DNA of 64,000 nucleotides, taken from the NCBI RefSeq assembly GCF_008932435.1, contig NZ_WBWE01000014.1, positions 1 through 64,000 of the forward strand. The letters are read 5' to 3'. Every line of letters begins with the position of its first letter. Within the stretch, counting starts at the first letter, position 1. Shown here piece after piece: positions 35,026 through 43,269 of the stretch. The stretch comes from Brucella pseudintermedia (lineage in GTDB: Bacteria > Pseudomonadota > Alphaproteobacteria > Rhizobiales > Rhizobiaceae). Under the pieces are notes generated by a model. That model did no database searches. It saw only the letters and a list, made by a program, of their open reading frames with translations, and was not told where the DNA came from. A program made the translations under genes and the position numbers.

Positions 35026-35362
35026 ACCGCACAAAAACGAAGGCTGTTTTTGACCTCCCGGAACCCCGGCCTATATTGGATTTCAGTAAAGCTGACCGCC
35101 GCATAAGCCATGCGGCGGTTTACCGGTTTAAGGATTTGGGCCCGTCAGGGGGCCGGAAGAAAAACGCTCGACCGACGCCCGCCAACCGGTCGAAGAAAAC
35201 GGACGCCATGGCACGCAGATTTCCGATCGCCATTTCCGGAATTTTTGACATGTCGCCCTTGGGCGGTCCGAATATTTGTTTCATTGCATCCGCCAACGCA
35301 AAGCCGTCGGGCACTTTTGCTGGAAATGCGCTGAGTTCGGTTGCGGGATCATCGGGGCAGAC
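35026..35362 (+). other. 337-base non-coding stretch with a promoter and a hairpin
   Basis: A sigma-70-like promoter (TTGACC 35050-35055, 16 bases, TATATT 35072-35077) is followed 17 bases later by a perfect 10-base stem (35095-35104 with 35110-35119, loop AAGCC). The hairpin is not followed by a T run. The promoter may serve the downstream kinase through a long leader, or a small RNA. Open frames here (for example 35110-35334) are Arg-rich and unconvincing. Confidence 0.45.
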
Positions 35363-36373
35363 ATGAGCGCTGGCACAAAATTCAACGTGCAGGACACAGA
35401 ACCGGACGCAGCCCGCCTGCGGGCGCTGTTGCGGGCAGTGCGCAACAGCAATGTCTGCGTGCTCTATCAAGGCCCGGACCTGGCCTATTCGTGGGGCGAG
35501 AATATCCCGCTCTACTGGCAGGAAAAATGGAAGGTGGGCGGCCAGGACTGCGACTTCATCTTCTCCGCGACCCTGCACAAGCTTGTCGGGGCCAAGCAGG
35601 CCGCGCTGGATACGGGCGAAGCGCAGAATGTGGAGATCGCCGTCAATGACGGCGACAAGCTGCGCTGGATAGAATTTCACGTCGATTGCGACCGCGACGA
35701 TGCGGGCAATATTCTGGGTCTCGTGACCACCGCCATCGAAATCAGCGAGCTGAAGCGGCGCGAGCAGGTGCTGAAGACCCTGCTGCGTGAAGTAAGCCAC
35801 CGCTCCAAGAACCTCCTGGCTATCGTGCAGAGCATCGCCAGCCAGACAGCGCGCTTTACCGATACCATTGATGATTTCCTTCTCAAGTTTCGCGGGCGCA
35901 TCCAGTCGCTCTCCTATTCGCAGGACCTGGTGACGGATTCGAACTGGCGCGGGGCATTGTTTCGCGATCTCGTGCAGTCGCAGGTCGAAAAATATATCGA
36001 CATTACCGATGAACGGGTGAGCATCGAGGGAGACAACCCCTATCTTTTTCCCGGCGCCGCGCTGCATATCGGCCTTGCGCTGCACGAACTCGTGGTCAAT
36101 GCGACTTCGTTCGGCGGACTTTCCATACCCTATGGCCGGGTGAAGATTTCAGCAAAAGTTGCGCATGTGGCGAGCGGCGACGACCGGCTGGAATTCCTCT
36201 GGGAAGAAACCAATCCGGCGATGCCCGAGGTCTTCGAGCATGATCCGCGCTTCGGCAGCGCCGTGCTGCAGCGCATTGTGCCGGCCTCCGTCAACGGACA
36301 CGCCAACTATCGGATCGATGGAACAGGGGCGGTTTATTCGCTCGTCATTCCCACCGAGCAGTTCGACGCCTGA
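35363..36373 (+). CDS. soluble PAS-HWE histidine kinase
   Basis: A 336-residue cytoplasmic kinase without membrane segments. A PAS-like N-terminal domain (about residues 15-130, NSNVCVLYQGPDLAYSWGENIP) is followed by the HWE-type H-box LLREVSHRSKNLLAIVQSIASQT (about 140), N-box HELVVNAT, and a short ATPase domain. It has the HWE-type HRSKN feature. Its place in the phyR locus suggests it feeds phosphate to PhyR or modulates it. The start at 35363 is preceded by GGGG; the longer frame from 35276 is not family-like. Confidence 0.87.
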   Translation: MSAGTKFNVQDTEPDAARLRALLRAVRNSNVCVLYQGPDLAYSWGENIPLYWQEKWKVGGQDCDFIFSATLHKLVGAKQAALDTGEAQNVEIAVNDGDKLRWIEFHVDCDRDDAGNILGLVTTAIEISELKRREQVLKTLLREVSHRSKNLLAIVQSIASQTARFTDTIDDFLLKFRGRIQSLSYSQDLVTDSNWRGALFRDLVQSQVEKYIDITDERVSIEGDNPYLFPGAALHIGLALHELVVNATSFGGLSIPYGRVKISAKVAHVASGDDRLEFLWEETNPAMPEVFEHDPRFGSAVLQRIVPASVNGHANYRIDGTGAVYSLVIPTEQFDA

Positions 36374-36456
36374 TGCTATTGCATTTCCAGCAAAGGCGAA
36401 GCGGTTTTGCGCGTGGTAGAGCGGTTCCAGCGATTCCTGGAAAAGAGGAACCGCTC
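36374..36456 (+). repeat. intergenic palindromic repeat, copy 6
   Basis: It contains GCATTTCCAGCAAAGGCGAA and GCGGTTTTGCG like other copies, then a perfect dyad GAGCGGTTCC (36419-36428) / GGAACCGCTC (36447-36456). It could terminate the kinase transcript. Confidence 0.6.
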
Positions 36457-36491
36457 CAAGTCGTCCTTGGGCATCAGGATATTTCGAAGAC

Positions 36492-36536
36492 AAAAAAAGC
36501 CGCCATGGTCCGGCCTCCGGCCTGAACCACGGCGAC
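36492..36536 (-). terminator. terminator downstream of mur
   Basis: On the minus strand, an 11-base stem (36536-36526 with 36509-36499, one wobble and one mismatch) enclosing a GC-rich inner region is followed by seven Ts. It lies about 170 bases past the mur stop. The stretch between (36537-36703) has no gene I can support. Confidence 0.6.
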
Positions 36537-36703
36537 TTGCTCTGAATTTGCGGAACGCCAGCTGCTTAACGTTTGACGGTCAGCGCGGCATTCTCGCCGC
36601 TCGCCTCGTGCGGGGAGGTTGAGGCGAACTCTGAAGACCGCGTTGTGGGGGCGGGGTCACGGCCTTCATGGGCGCTAAACGCGACAAACGAAATTTGGTT
36701 CCG

Positions 36704-37129
36704 TTAGTTTCTAATTTTTTTGCAATAAAGTTCGAGCCGGTGATGCACGATCTCATAACCGAGCGAACGGGCTATTTCTTCCTGCAATTTTTCGATCTTG
36801 TCGGAACGGAATTCGACCACATCGCCGGAATCCATGTCGATGATATGGTCGTGATGCGCGCCGCTGGCCTGTTCAAAACGCGAAGGCCCGCCGGCAAAGG
36901 CGTGCCGGTGAATGGCGCCGCGCTCCTCCAGAAGCTTCATCGTGCGATAAACGGTCGACAGCGAGATACTGCTGTCGATCTCCACGGCCCGGCGGAAAAT
37001 CTCCAGCGCGTCGGGATGATCTTCCGTCTCGGTCAATATGTTCAGGATGATCCGGCGCGGCCGCGTGATGCGGACGCCTGCCTGACGCAGCTCCTGTTCA
37101 TAATCGGGTTTCTTGTACGATTCACTCAT
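36704..37129 (-). CDS. mur: Fur family regulator, Mur type (manganese-responsive)
   Basis: A 141-residue Fur family repressor. It has a winged helix ([14 protein letters not shown] and [18 protein letters not shown]) and a dimerisation domain with the metal-ligand cluster [16 protein letters not shown]. In Rhizobiales this branch (Mur) senses manganese and represses mntH or sitABCD. The sequence lacks the HxH haem-type motif of Irr. ATG 37129 is used because the TTG at 37174 is inside a perfect palindrome (37155-37178) that looks like its own operator. It follows a small hypothetical gene. Fur proper is the alternative name. Confidence 0.85.
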   Translation of the reverse strand: MSESYKKPDYEQELRQAGVRITRPRRIILNILTETEDHPDALEIFRRAVEIDSSISLSTVYRTMKLLEERGAIHRHAFAGGPSRFEQASGAHHDHIIDMDSGDVVEFRSDKIEKLQEEIARSLGYEIVHHRLELYCKKIRN

Positions 37130-37154
37130 GCGGCAATTATGCACTGTCCGGACT

Positions 37155-37178
37155 CCAGTTGCAAATTTTTGCAACTGG
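37155..37178 (-). promoter_or_regulatory. 24-bp perfect dyad upstream of mur
   Basis: CCAGTTGCAAA-TT-TTTGCAACTGG is an 11+2+11 perfect palindrome, 26 bases before the mur start. The TTGCAA half-sites resemble Mur-responsive sequences of rhizobia, so autoregulation by Mur is likely. Confidence 0.6.
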
Positions 37179-37215
37179 CGGCACGCCGATCTCCCCAGCC
37201 CTTATCGTGCCAGTC

Positions 37216-37458
37216 CTATCGCGATACCGTCGCCTTGTCGTTGAGATGATATCGCCCCCGGCCCACGCGCACGAAAAGCGCATGGCCCTCCGGCTGGTTG
37301 TCGGTACAGTTTTCGGCGAGGAAAGAGAAGTACCGCGAATATGGCCAGCCCGGAGCCACGCGACGCACATCTCTGGGCGTGAAAGGTTCGGCAAGAATGC
37401 CTTTCACCCTGACCGCATTATGGATTTGAGGATAGATATTCGACCCAATTTTCCACAT
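37216..37458 (-). CDS. conserved small hypothetical protein
   Basis: An 80-residue protein, upstream of mur on the same strand. The segment PFTPRDVRRVAPGWPYSRYFSFLAENCTDN followed by ALFVRVGRGRYHLND looks like a small winged or strand-rich domain seen in rhizobial hypothetical proteins, sometimes in HTH-like wings. I cannot name a function. The start at 37458 is the second Met of a longer frame (37506). Composition and codon use look genuine, more so than the plus-strand frame 37159-37602, which overlaps the tRNA. Confidence 0.55.
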   Translation of the reverse strand: MWKIGSNIYPQIHNAVRVKGILAEPFTPRDVRRVAPGWPYSRYFSFLAENCTDNQPEGHALFVRVGRGRYHLNDKATVSR

Positions 37459-37545
37459 GCCCGAACAATAACACCACCATACGCGGCATTCATATCCCGC
37501 AAACACGGGATGATTGCAGTTTGTTCAGGCTGGATTGAGTTGTGC

Positions 37546-37620
37546 TGGTACGCCCAAGGGGAATCGAACCCCTGTTTGCGCCGTGAGAGGGCGCCGTCCT
37601 GACCGCTAGACGATGGGCGC
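37546..37620 (-). tRNA. tRNA-Glu (anticodon CTC)
   Basis: A 75-base cloverleaf on the minus strand. The acceptor GCGCCCA pairs with TGGGCGT (one G-T pair). The D arm is GTCTAGCGGTCAGGAC, the anticodon loop CTCTCAC between CGCC/GGCG gives CTC, and the T arm is AGGGG-TTCGATT-CCCCT. The CCA is encoded. It reads GAG codons. Confidence 0.95.
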
Positions 37621-37820
37621 ATAGAGCATAAGCCGACCGGAGTGAAACGAGGATCGACAAGCTTGTGCTTAAAATACGAAAACCGGGAGCACAGATTTGA
37701 TTCAATCAAATCGAAACCGCGCTCCAGACCATATCGCTGATATAAGCGCCAAAAGGAAAAAGCGCAATCCTCGAAGACATAAACAAATGGGCGGCAATCA
37801 TGCCGCCCCGATCAGTTCGC

Positions 37821-38297
37821 CTACTCGACATTGCCGAGCTTGATGCGGCCGATGATGCGCGACTCGCGATAATCATAGATGATGAGTTCCGTGCCGCCAT
37901 CGGGCAGTAGCGTTTCCAGCGAAAGCTCATTGCCCGAAAGGCTTTGCGAAAGAAGACGGGTGCCCGGCGTCAAGTTGATCTGCGATTCGATCAGCTTCGG
38001 CGGCTCTGGCTTTGTGGGTGCCGGCGCGGCCTGTCCGGGAATATCGGACCGGGCTTCGTCGACCGGAGTTTCCGGCGCGCGATTGATCTTGTAGACAACG
38101 GCGACAAGCACCGCCATAAGACCGATCAGCATGACACCGATGGAGACGGCCAGAAGCCGGATCATTTTGCGGCGCACACGTTCCATGGCTGGATCAAGCG
38201 GGGGCTCGGCCTGTTCATCCGGGTAATAGCCCTGCTGATAGTCCTGATAGCCTGAATCCTGATGATTCTGGTATCTCGGATAGTGTGGATCCTGCAT
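37821..38297 (-). CDS. conserved single-pass membrane protein of unknown function
   Basis: A 158-residue protein. A Tyr/Gln/Pro-rich N terminus (PHYPRYQNHQDSGYQDYQQG) is followed by one membrane helix (RKMIRLLAVSIGVMLIGLMAVLVAVVY, about residues 43-69). A Pro-rich linker leads to a C-terminal domain with SLETLLPDGGTELIIYDYRESRIIGRI. I recognise it as a conserved rhizobial hypothetical but not its function. It lies divergent from rluD across a repeat and has no clear operon partner. Confidence 0.72.
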   Translation of the reverse strand: MQDPHYPRYQNHQDSGYQDYQQGYYPDEQAEPPLDPAMERVRRKMIRLLAVSIGVMLIGLMAVLVAVVYKINRAPETPVDEARSDIPGQAAPAPTKPEPPKLIESQINLTPGTRLLSQSLSGNELSLETLLPDGGTELIIYDYRESRIIGRIKLGNVE

Positions 38298-38347
38298 TCA
38301 ACGACTCCGGTTCGAACTGCGCCGTGTTACGGCGTGTGCCGCGTGAT

Positions 38348-38410
38348 AGAGCATTTTGCAGCCAAATGGAAACATTTGACGCCGCATAAATGCGGTAAAA
38401 TCTAGAGACA
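38348..38410 (+). repeat. intergenic palindromic repeat, copy 7 (diverged)
   Basis: It starts AGAGCATTTTGCAGCCAAATG and carries a CCGCAT-AA-ATGCGG dyad (38382-38395). The match to the other copies is partial. Confidence 0.4.
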
Positions 38411-38465
38411 GAGCAGGTCTGACGATTTCGTTAAGACAGGCCGCTCTCAATAAGGAAAGACACGA

Positions 38466-39470
38466 GTGAAAGAGCTTACGACCGACTCCGATGCCACAGG
38501 CAAGCGTCTCGACCAGTGGCTGGCCGCAGCATTGGGGCCGGAACTTTCGCGCAGCCGCGTGCAGTCCCTTATTGCCGAAGGTCATGTGACCATCGACGGC
38601 GCGCCCGCCCGTGAAACCAAGCAGAAGCTGCGCGAAGGCATGACAATCGCCATCGTGCTGCCTGAGCCGGAGCCAGCCGAGCCGATTGCCGAGAACATAC
38701 CGCTCGATATTCTTTACGAGGACGACGATCTCATCGTGATCAACAAGCCCGCCGGGCTTGTCGTTCACCCCGGCAACGGCAACTGGACGGGAACACTGGT
38801 CAATGCCCTTATATATCATTGTGGCGATAGCTTGTCGGGCATCGGCGGAATCCGCCGTCCAGGCATCGTGCATCGTCTCGACAAGGATACAAGCGGCGTC
38901 ATGGTCGTTGCCAAGAACGATCTTTCCCACCGGCATCTGAGCGAACAGTTTGCCGACCATGGCCGCACCGGCGATCTGGAGCGCGCCTATCTCGCACTTG
39001 TCTGGGGCATGACCGAGCGCCCGCAGGGCTATATCGACGCGCATCTGGGGCGCTCGCACCGCGACCGCACCAAGCAGGCCGTGGTCAATGAAGAGCGCGA
39101 AGATGCCCGCCACGCCGTCACCCATTATGCCACGGTCGAAAAGTTCGGCCCTCGCGAAGACGCGACCGCGCTCGCCTCGCTCGTCGAGTGCCGCCTCGAG
39201 ACCGGACGCACCCACCAGATCCGCGTGCACATGGCGCATATCGGCCATCCGCTTGTCGGCGACATGGACTATGGCAGCGCCTACAAGACCAAGGCCAACA
39301 AGCTGCCGGAACCCTTGAAAGAAGCCGTGCGCGGTTTCCACCGCCAGGCATTGCATGCATGGCTGCTCGCTTTCACCCATCCGTCCACCGGGGAACTGAT
39401 GCGTTTTGAAGCGCCGGTGCCGGAAGATATGGAGCACCTTCTGGAAAATTTCAGGAAACACTCTATATAA
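38466..39470 (+). CDS. rluD: RluD-type 23S rRNA pseudouridine synthase
   Basis: A 334-residue RluA-family enzyme. An N-terminal S4 RNA-binding domain is seen (GKRLDQWLAAALGPELSRSRVQSLIAEGHVTIDG, residues 11-45). The catalytic domain has the active-site Asp in GIVHRLDKDTSGVMVVAK (about 137-154) and a C-terminal GRTHQIRVHMAHIGHPLVGD. RluD modifies helix 69 of 23S rRNA; RluC or RluA-like specificity cannot be excluded by eye. It lies just upstream of rpoH, as in many alphaproteobacteria. Confidence 0.88.
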   Translation: MKELTTDSDATGKRLDQWLAAALGPELSRSRVQSLIAEGHVTIDGAPARETKQKLREGMTIAIVLPEPEPAEPIAENIPLDILYEDDDLIVINKPAGLVVHPGNGNWTGTLVNALIYHCGDSLSGIGGIRRPGIVHRLDKDTSGVMVVAKNDLSHRHLSEQFADHGRTGDLERAYLALVWGMTERPQGYIDAHLGRSHRDRTKQAVVNEEREDARHAVTHYATVEKFGPREDATALASLVECRLETGRTHQIRVHMAHIGHPLVGDMDYGSAYKTKANKLPEPLKEAVRGFHRQALHAWLLAFTHPSTGELMRFEAPVPEDMEHLLENFRKHSI

Positions 39471-39775
39471 TACTGGCAACTATCATGGTTGGCCAAAGGA
39501 TGAATTGCTGATAAAAATCGGCTTTTCATTATCGAGACCGGGGGCGCGGCCACGATGAAAGCCGCTCTCACCACAATTCATTTCAGACGATTTCACGAAA
39601 CCTTTGTGTTTGACCAACGTTCACATTGTAGTGACAGTTTGTTTCATGAGTTAAAGGATCGTGTTTTCGCCAAAATCATGCCTATATATGGAGGCTCGCG
39701 AGAGGGAAGTGCAGGAGGCAGCCCCCGCGACAGGTTCGCCAAACGGGAACCTGAAATCATAAAGGAGGGTGCTCT
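39471..39775 (+). other. rluD-rpoH intergenic region, rpoH regulatory region
   Basis: A 305-base non-coding stretch. TATAAT at 39466-39471 overlaps the rluD end, and a TATATA lies near 39681. TTGACC near 39608 has no good partner at the right distance. The rpoH promoter is surely here, but I cannot assign its type. AAAGGAGGG precedes the rpoH ATG by 6 bases. Confidence 0.4.
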
Positions 39776-40687
39776 ATGGCCCAGATGAATCTCCCAAGCA
39801 TCACGTCCGGTGACGGTGGTCTTACCCGTTATCTGGAAGAAATCCGTCGTTTTCCCATGCTTGAGCCGCAGGAAGAATATATGCTGGCCAAGCGCTATCA
39901 CGAACATACCGACCCCAAGGCCGCCCACAAGCTGGTGACGAGCCATCTGCGTCTCGTGGCCAAGATCGCCATGGGCTATCGCGGCTATGGCCTGCCGATC
40001 GGTGAAGTCATCTCTGAAGGCAATGTCGGTCTCATGCAGGCCGTCAAGCGTTTCGAGCCTGAACGGGGTTTCCGTCTTGCCACCTATGCCATGTGGTGGA
40101 TCAAGGCTTCGATCCAGGAATATATCCTGCGCTCGTGGAGCCTTGTGAAGATGGGCACGACCGCCAATCAGAAGCGCCTGTTCTTCAATCTGCGCAAGAT
40201 GAAGAGCAAGATTCAGGCGCTCGACGATGGCGATCTCAACCCGGATCAGGTCAAGCAGATCGCGACCAAGCTCAATGTGAGCGAGGACGAAGTGGTTTCC
40301 ATGAACCGCCGTCTGTCCGGTGACGCTTCGCTGAACGCGCCGCTGCGCGCTTCGGAAGGCGAATCGGGCGAATGGCAGGACTGGCTGGTCGACGACAGCA
40401 GCAGCCAGGAGCAGATCCTGATCGAACAGGACGAGCTCGACAACCGCCGCTCCATGCTGGAACAGGCGATGGATACGCTGAACGACCGCGAACGTCGCAT
40501 TTTCGAGGCCCGCCGCCTCTCCGACGATCCGATGACGCTGGAAGACCTTTCCAGCGAGTTCAGCATCAGCCGCGAGCGCGTGCGCCAGATCGAAGTGCGT
40601 GCGTTTGAAAAGGTGCAGGCGGCCGTCAAGGCCGCTGCTTTCAAGCAGCAGAAAGCGCTGAACCATGTCGAGGAAGCGCACACCTAG
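39776..40687 (+). CDS. rpoH: RNA polymerase sigma-32 (heat shock) factor RpoH
   Basis: A 303-residue sigma-32. Region 2 is intact (RLVAKIAMGYRGYGLPIGEVISEGNVGLMQAVKRFEPERGFRLATYAMWWIKASIQEYILRSWSLVKMGTTANQKRLFFNLRK, including the RpoH box near residues 130-140). Region 4 is LEDLSSEFSISRERVRQIEVRAFEKVQ. It drives heat-shock and envelope-stress genes. Brucella has two RpoH paralogues; by sequence this looks like rhizobial RpoH1, but Brucella papers may name this locus rpoH2, which I cannot settle here. Confidence 0.93.
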   Translation: MAQMNLPSITSGDGGLTRYLEEIRRFPMLEPQEEYMLAKRYHEHTDPKAAHKLVTSHLRLVAKIAMGYRGYGLPIGEVISEGNVGLMQAVKRFEPERGFRLATYAMWWIKASIQEYILRSWSLVKMGTTANQKRLFFNLRKMKSKIQALDDGDLNPDQVKQIATKLNVSEDEVVSMNRRLSGDASLNAPLRASEGESGEWQDWLVDDSSSQEQILIEQDELDNRRSMLEQAMDTLNDRERRIFEARRLSDDPMTLEDLSSEFSISRERVRQIEVRAFEKVQAAVKAAAFKQQKALNHVEEAHT

Positions 40688-40923
40688 ACAGTTGCTCTAT
40701 TGATCCTTTTACTGCCGCAAAATGGATGGACCATTTTGCGGCAGAATTGTTTGGGCAGCAAAAATGGAAATCGGTTTGGCCGGAAGGTCGGTATCACCCC
40801 TTCAAAATATCGCGGGCGCTCCCCCCACAAACCGTCATGCAACCGATATAAAACCGTCAAACAACTGTAATGGATTGGCTTTAGGGACGAGGGCGTGTTT
40901 CACCCAAGCTTCAAGGTCATTCC

Positions 40924-41526
40924 ATGAAAAAGCTCCTGCTCGCCGCAGCTCTCGCGCTTGCCGCTGCCACCGCCGCATCTGCTTCCGACTATGTTTCCTT
41001 TCTCGACTATCCGCAGAAGGAACAGGACGGGAAGGAGTTCTTCACGGCCATCGAAATCCCGCAGGGCAGCTTCACCAAATATGAAATCGACGACAAGACC
41101 GGCCACATCGTTGTCGACCGCTATCAGTCCATGCCGGTGATCTATCCGGCCAATTACGGCTCGATCACCAGCACGCTTGCCGGTGACGGCGATCCGCTCG
41201 ACGCGCTGATCTATACGCGTGAGCCGATTGTTCCGGGCGCAATCATCAAGGTTCGTCCCATCGGCGTGCTCAAGATGATCGACGGCGGCGACCAGGACGA
41301 CAAGATCGTTGCGGTCCCCACCACGGACATCGATCCGACCTATGACAATATCAAGGAAATCACCGATCTGCCGAAGATCGAGCAGCAGCGTCTGGAAGCC
41401 TTCTTCCGCGTCTACAAGCAGCTGCCGGAAGGCCGCAAGGTCGTTGAACTGGCTGGATTCGACAGCGCGGAAGCCGCGCAGAACGAAGTCGCCAAGGCTA
41501 TCAAGGCCTTCGCCGAAAAGAAGTGA
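40924..41526 (+). CDS. family I inorganic pyrophosphatase with a signal peptide
   Basis: A 200-residue protein. Residues 1-20 form a textbook signal peptide (KKLLLAAALALAAATAASA), and the rest is a family I soluble pyrophosphatase with the metal-binding segment DGDPLDALI and DQDDKIVAVP, and Lys and Tyr residues in NYGSI and YKQLPEG. It would hydrolyse pyrophosphate in the periplasm, unlike the usual cytosolic enzyme. AAGG lies 7 bases upstream of the ATG. It is a monocistronic unit ending in a strong terminator. Confidence 0.85.
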   Translation: MKKLLLAAALALAAATAASASDYVSFLDYPQKEQDGKEFFTAIEIPQGSFTKYEIDDKTGHIVVDRYQSMPVIYPANYGSITSTLAGDGDPLDALIYTREPIVPGAIIKVRPIGVLKMIDGGDQDDKIVAVPTTDIDPTYDNIKEITDLPKIEQQRLEAFFRVYKQLPEGRKVVELAGFDSAEAAQNEVAKAIKAFAEKK

Positions 41527-41544
41527 TCCCGATCGCCAGCCAAC

Positions 41545-41572
41545 AAAAAGGCCGCTCGAAGCGGCCTTTTTC
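41545..41572. terminator. terminator between the pyrophosphatase and the next gene
   Basis: AAAAAGGCCGC (41545-41555) and GCGGCCTTTTT (41561-41571) form a strong stem with T runs on both strands, between convergent genes. Confidence 0.85.
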
Positions 41573-41586
41573 GTTTCATAAGAGGG

Positions 41587-43014
41587 TTAATTCGTACCCA
41601 GCACGTCGTTGAACGCCTTCTCGCCCGGCACGCCCTTTTCAAGGCTGATCAGCGCGCGACGGCCATTGCGGTAGGAAATCGGAATATCGATCCACTGCAG
41701 GCGGCGCATCAGCGACAGATTGGTGTCCTGCGCGGTGCGGGCGTCGTTCAGCCATACGATGAAGAAATTGTCGCCGATCTTCGACGGCACGGCGACCAGC
41801 GGATTGCCCGCCGCCTGTTCCGTATCCTTGAAGGTAACGCGCTGCACATTGTCCACCACGCCGCCGGGGAAGCCTTCCGGCACGGTGAAGACCATTTCGA
41901 TCAGATGGCTCGCCGGGATCGACTGGTCCGTATTCTTGCGGATCGTCATCTTCAGCTCGACCTTGCTGGTCGGCATCGTGACGGTTGCGCGCACGGCAGG
42001 CTGGGCAGGCTGGCCGTCTTCGGGGCTTTCCTCGATTGTCGACCACACCACATTGCCGCGTTCGACCGAATCCGACCCGGCGCCGCCGCGTTCTTCATAA
42101 AGAAGCGCCTGCTGGCCGACGGCAACGGTCTGGTTCTGTCCGGGCTGCGCGCCCGCTGGCGGATTCGTTTCGGCAGGGGCCGGGGTGGAAGCGGCGGTGG
42201 ACGTGCCCTCGCCGATCCCGTTCGCGCCGCCGGCAGGCCCGCTATCCACTTCGCTGCCGTCCGGCATCAGCCGCTGCGTCAGCTTCGGCTCACCCGCAGG
42301 CTGTTGCGGCTGCTCCGGCGTCGGTTCGCCGCCGGTGGTCGCGGTGTTGCTGTCGGCTGGCGGGGTGGCGCCTTCGGGCTGTGTCGCGGCGTCGGAACCG
42401 GTGGTGGGCGCTTCGCTGCGCCCAAGGCTCGACGCCAGTTCCTGAATCTTGTCCTTGTTGGCCCAGACGGCATAGCCCGCACCGCCCAGAACCAGAACCG
42501 CAACCAGAGCCGCGATCAGGCCCTTATAGGAACGCTGTTCCTTGCGGGCCGTGCGCTCGATATATTCGCTGCGGCGGGCCTGCGCCTTCTCCTTGGCGCG
42601 GTCCAGCTTCCAGTCATCGTTGCGCTCGGCCACGAAAGCCGGTGCATCCTCATCGTCGCCGGTGCTTTCGCGGCGCTCGCCCTGCGGCGCGTGGGAAAAT
42701 GCAGGCTCGTCGCCATCATGGGATGGCGCGGGGCCTTCCGCTGCACGATTCGCCTCCTGCAGAAAATCGTCCAGCGCATCCTCGACCGGCGGCTCCGGCG
42801 CGGCGGCTGGCGGCGCATAAAAGGCTTCGACTTCGGCAATGGCGTCTTCAAGGATATTGCGCTGGCGGACAGCCACAGCCTGCGAGGCATTTGCCGTGAC
42901 AAGCTTCTGCTCGATCGTGGCGCGCGCTTTCGCATAAACGCGCTGGCGCAATTCAGGCGACTTGTCCGCCTGCGCGTCGATCGTCTTTTTCAGTACCGCT
43001 ACAAAATCCGCCAT
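41587..43014 (-). CDS. large conserved hypothetical membrane protein
   Basis: A 475-residue protein. The cytoplasmic N terminus (about residues 1-160) is helical and acidic. One membrane helix follows (GLIAALVAVLVLGGAGYAVWA, about 164-184), then a long Pro/Gly/Thr/Glu-rich linker (about 200-300). The C-terminal folded domain (about 310-475) has WSTIEESPEDGQPAQPAVRATVTMP and HLIEMVFTVPEGFPGGVVDNVQRVTFKD. I recognise it as a rhizobial hypothetical but not its function. The layout suggests a cytoplasm-to-periplasm linker protein. It lies downstream of purA on the same strand. Confidence 0.75.
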   Translation of the reverse strand: MADFVAVLKKTIDAQADKSPELRQRVYAKARATIEQKLVTANASQAVAVRQRNILEDAIAEVEAFYAPPAAAPEPPVEDALDDFLQEANRAAEGPAPSHDGDEPAFSHAPQGERRESTGDDEDAPAFVAERNDDWKLDRAKEKAQARRSEYIERTARKEQRSYKGLIAALVAVLVLGGAGYAVWANKDKIQELASSLGRSEAPTTGSDAATQPEGATPPADSNTATTGGEPTPEQPQQPAGEPKLTQRLMPDGSEVDSGPAGGANGIGEGTSTAASTPAPAETNPPAGAQPGQNQTVAVGQQALLYEERGGAGSDSVERGNVVWSTIEESPEDGQPAQPAVRATVTMPTSKVELKMTIRKNTDQSIPASHLIEMVFTVPEGFPGGVVDNVQRVTFKDTEQAAGNPLVAVPSKIGDNFFIVWLNDARTAQDTNLSLMRRLQWIDIPISYRNGRRALISLEKGVPGEKAFNDVLGTN

Positions 43015-43212
43015 TCCGTCTTACCCGGTTTCCGCCCGTCCAGATGAACAATAAGCACAGGATGCAATAAATGTCCCAATAATCACAATAATCAAGGGAA
43101 AGCAAAGTCTCCGGCTACGATTTAGCGAAGACTTTCAAACCGATGCGGTGAAATAGTGGCAAATCACCCTGCGACGGCGCTTTTGATACTGGGCACCGCC
43201 CATATAAACGAA

Positions 43213-43245
43213 TTCGGAGCGGCCTTCCGGGAACGCCACTCCGAA
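43213..43245 (-). terminator. hairpin downstream of purA
   Basis: An 11-base stem with one wobble (43213-43223 with 43235-43245) lies 24 bases past the purA stop. The trailing T run is weak. Confidence 0.4.
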
Positions 43246-43269
43246 CAAGCGTTGTTTCTGAAAACGCGA

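Noticed and set aside
37159-37602. 147-residue plus-strand frame overlapping tRNA-Glu
   Set aside because: Runs through the tRNA and the mur operator; low-quality composition compared with the minus-strand 80-residue gene.
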